From Tanypteryx hageni (lineage: Eukaryota; Arthropoda; Insecta; Odonata; Petaluridae): 64,000 bases of DNA. The stretch's first letter is position 1; each line of letters starts with the position of its first letter. The notes beneath the pieces are model-generated. The model saw only the letters and a list, made by a program, of their open reading frames with translations. It did not search any database and was not told the DNA's origin. The stretch spans positions 21,925,840-21,989,839 of the forward strand of contig CM054116.1 in assembly GCA_028673005.1 (NCBI GenBank). The letters run 5' to 3'. The translations under genes were made by a program, and so were the position numbers. Of this stretch, positions 63,894-64,000 are shown piece after piece.

Positions 63894-64000
63894 ATGTTTA
63901 CAGTATACGATTTCGCACTCGAATTAAAGACGACCGCGGTTTTTCGCAAGCTGAAATTTGGGATTGCATTCAATACGGTATTGGTATTGGCAGGAAAATT
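63894..64000. repeat. Start of array unit 5, cut by the window edge
   Basis: The first 107 bases match the start of the reverse-transcriptase remnant in the other units. The array therefore continues to the right, and the number of carrier copies is at least four. Confidence 0.85.

Overview
This is a eukaryotic nuclear window, most likely from an arthropod or another invertebrate. The only host gene has seven short exons with GT-AG introns. The rest is AT-rich and full of animal-type transposon debris: an RTE-like LINE, Penelope-like elements, a Tigger/pogo transposase, a jockey/CR1-like reverse transcriptase and foldback DNA. I see no bacterial operons, ribosome binding sites, tRNA, rRNA or CRISPR. 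The species cannot be named from the sequence.

Layout. 1-1695 is unique flank with a degenerate purine-rich minisatellite. 1696-2142 is a foldback element. From about 2147 to the right edge the DNA is a head-to-tail tandem array with a period of about 13.16 kb. Its left end (2147-11363) is a scrambled, gene-less unit. That unit carries at least three large deletions and was later hit by a nearly intact 3.2 kb RTE-type LINE (6416-9642, perfect 11-bp target-site duplication). From 11364 there are four full units (11364-24536, 24537-37699, 37700-50861, 50862-63893) and the first 107 bases of a fifth. The array runs off the right edge.

Each full unit has the same order: (i) a decayed reverse transcriptase of a non-LTR element; (ii) about 3 kb of non-coding DNA; (iii) a complete seven-exon gene for a mitochondrial carrier of the SLC25A42 type (coenzyme A / dephospho-CoA carrier), 293 residues, intact in all four copies; (iv) Penelope-like fragments, including a GIY-YIG nuclease domain split into two opposed halves; (v) about 1.6 kb without recognised genes; (vi) a decayed Tigger/pogo transposase; (vii) half of a foldback element.

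The main biological signal is the tandem amplification of an intact carrier gene together with its flanks. The copies differ by one inferred amino acid, and the pattern of shared variants between units conflicts in a way that suggests exchange between them. The carrier is divergent: the three matrix-side PxDxx[KR] motifs are intact, but the acidic residue of the second carrier signature is missing in all three repeats. I see no new defence or mobile system. The most unusual items are the gene array, its foldback-associated breakpoints and the inverted split GIY-YIG fragment.
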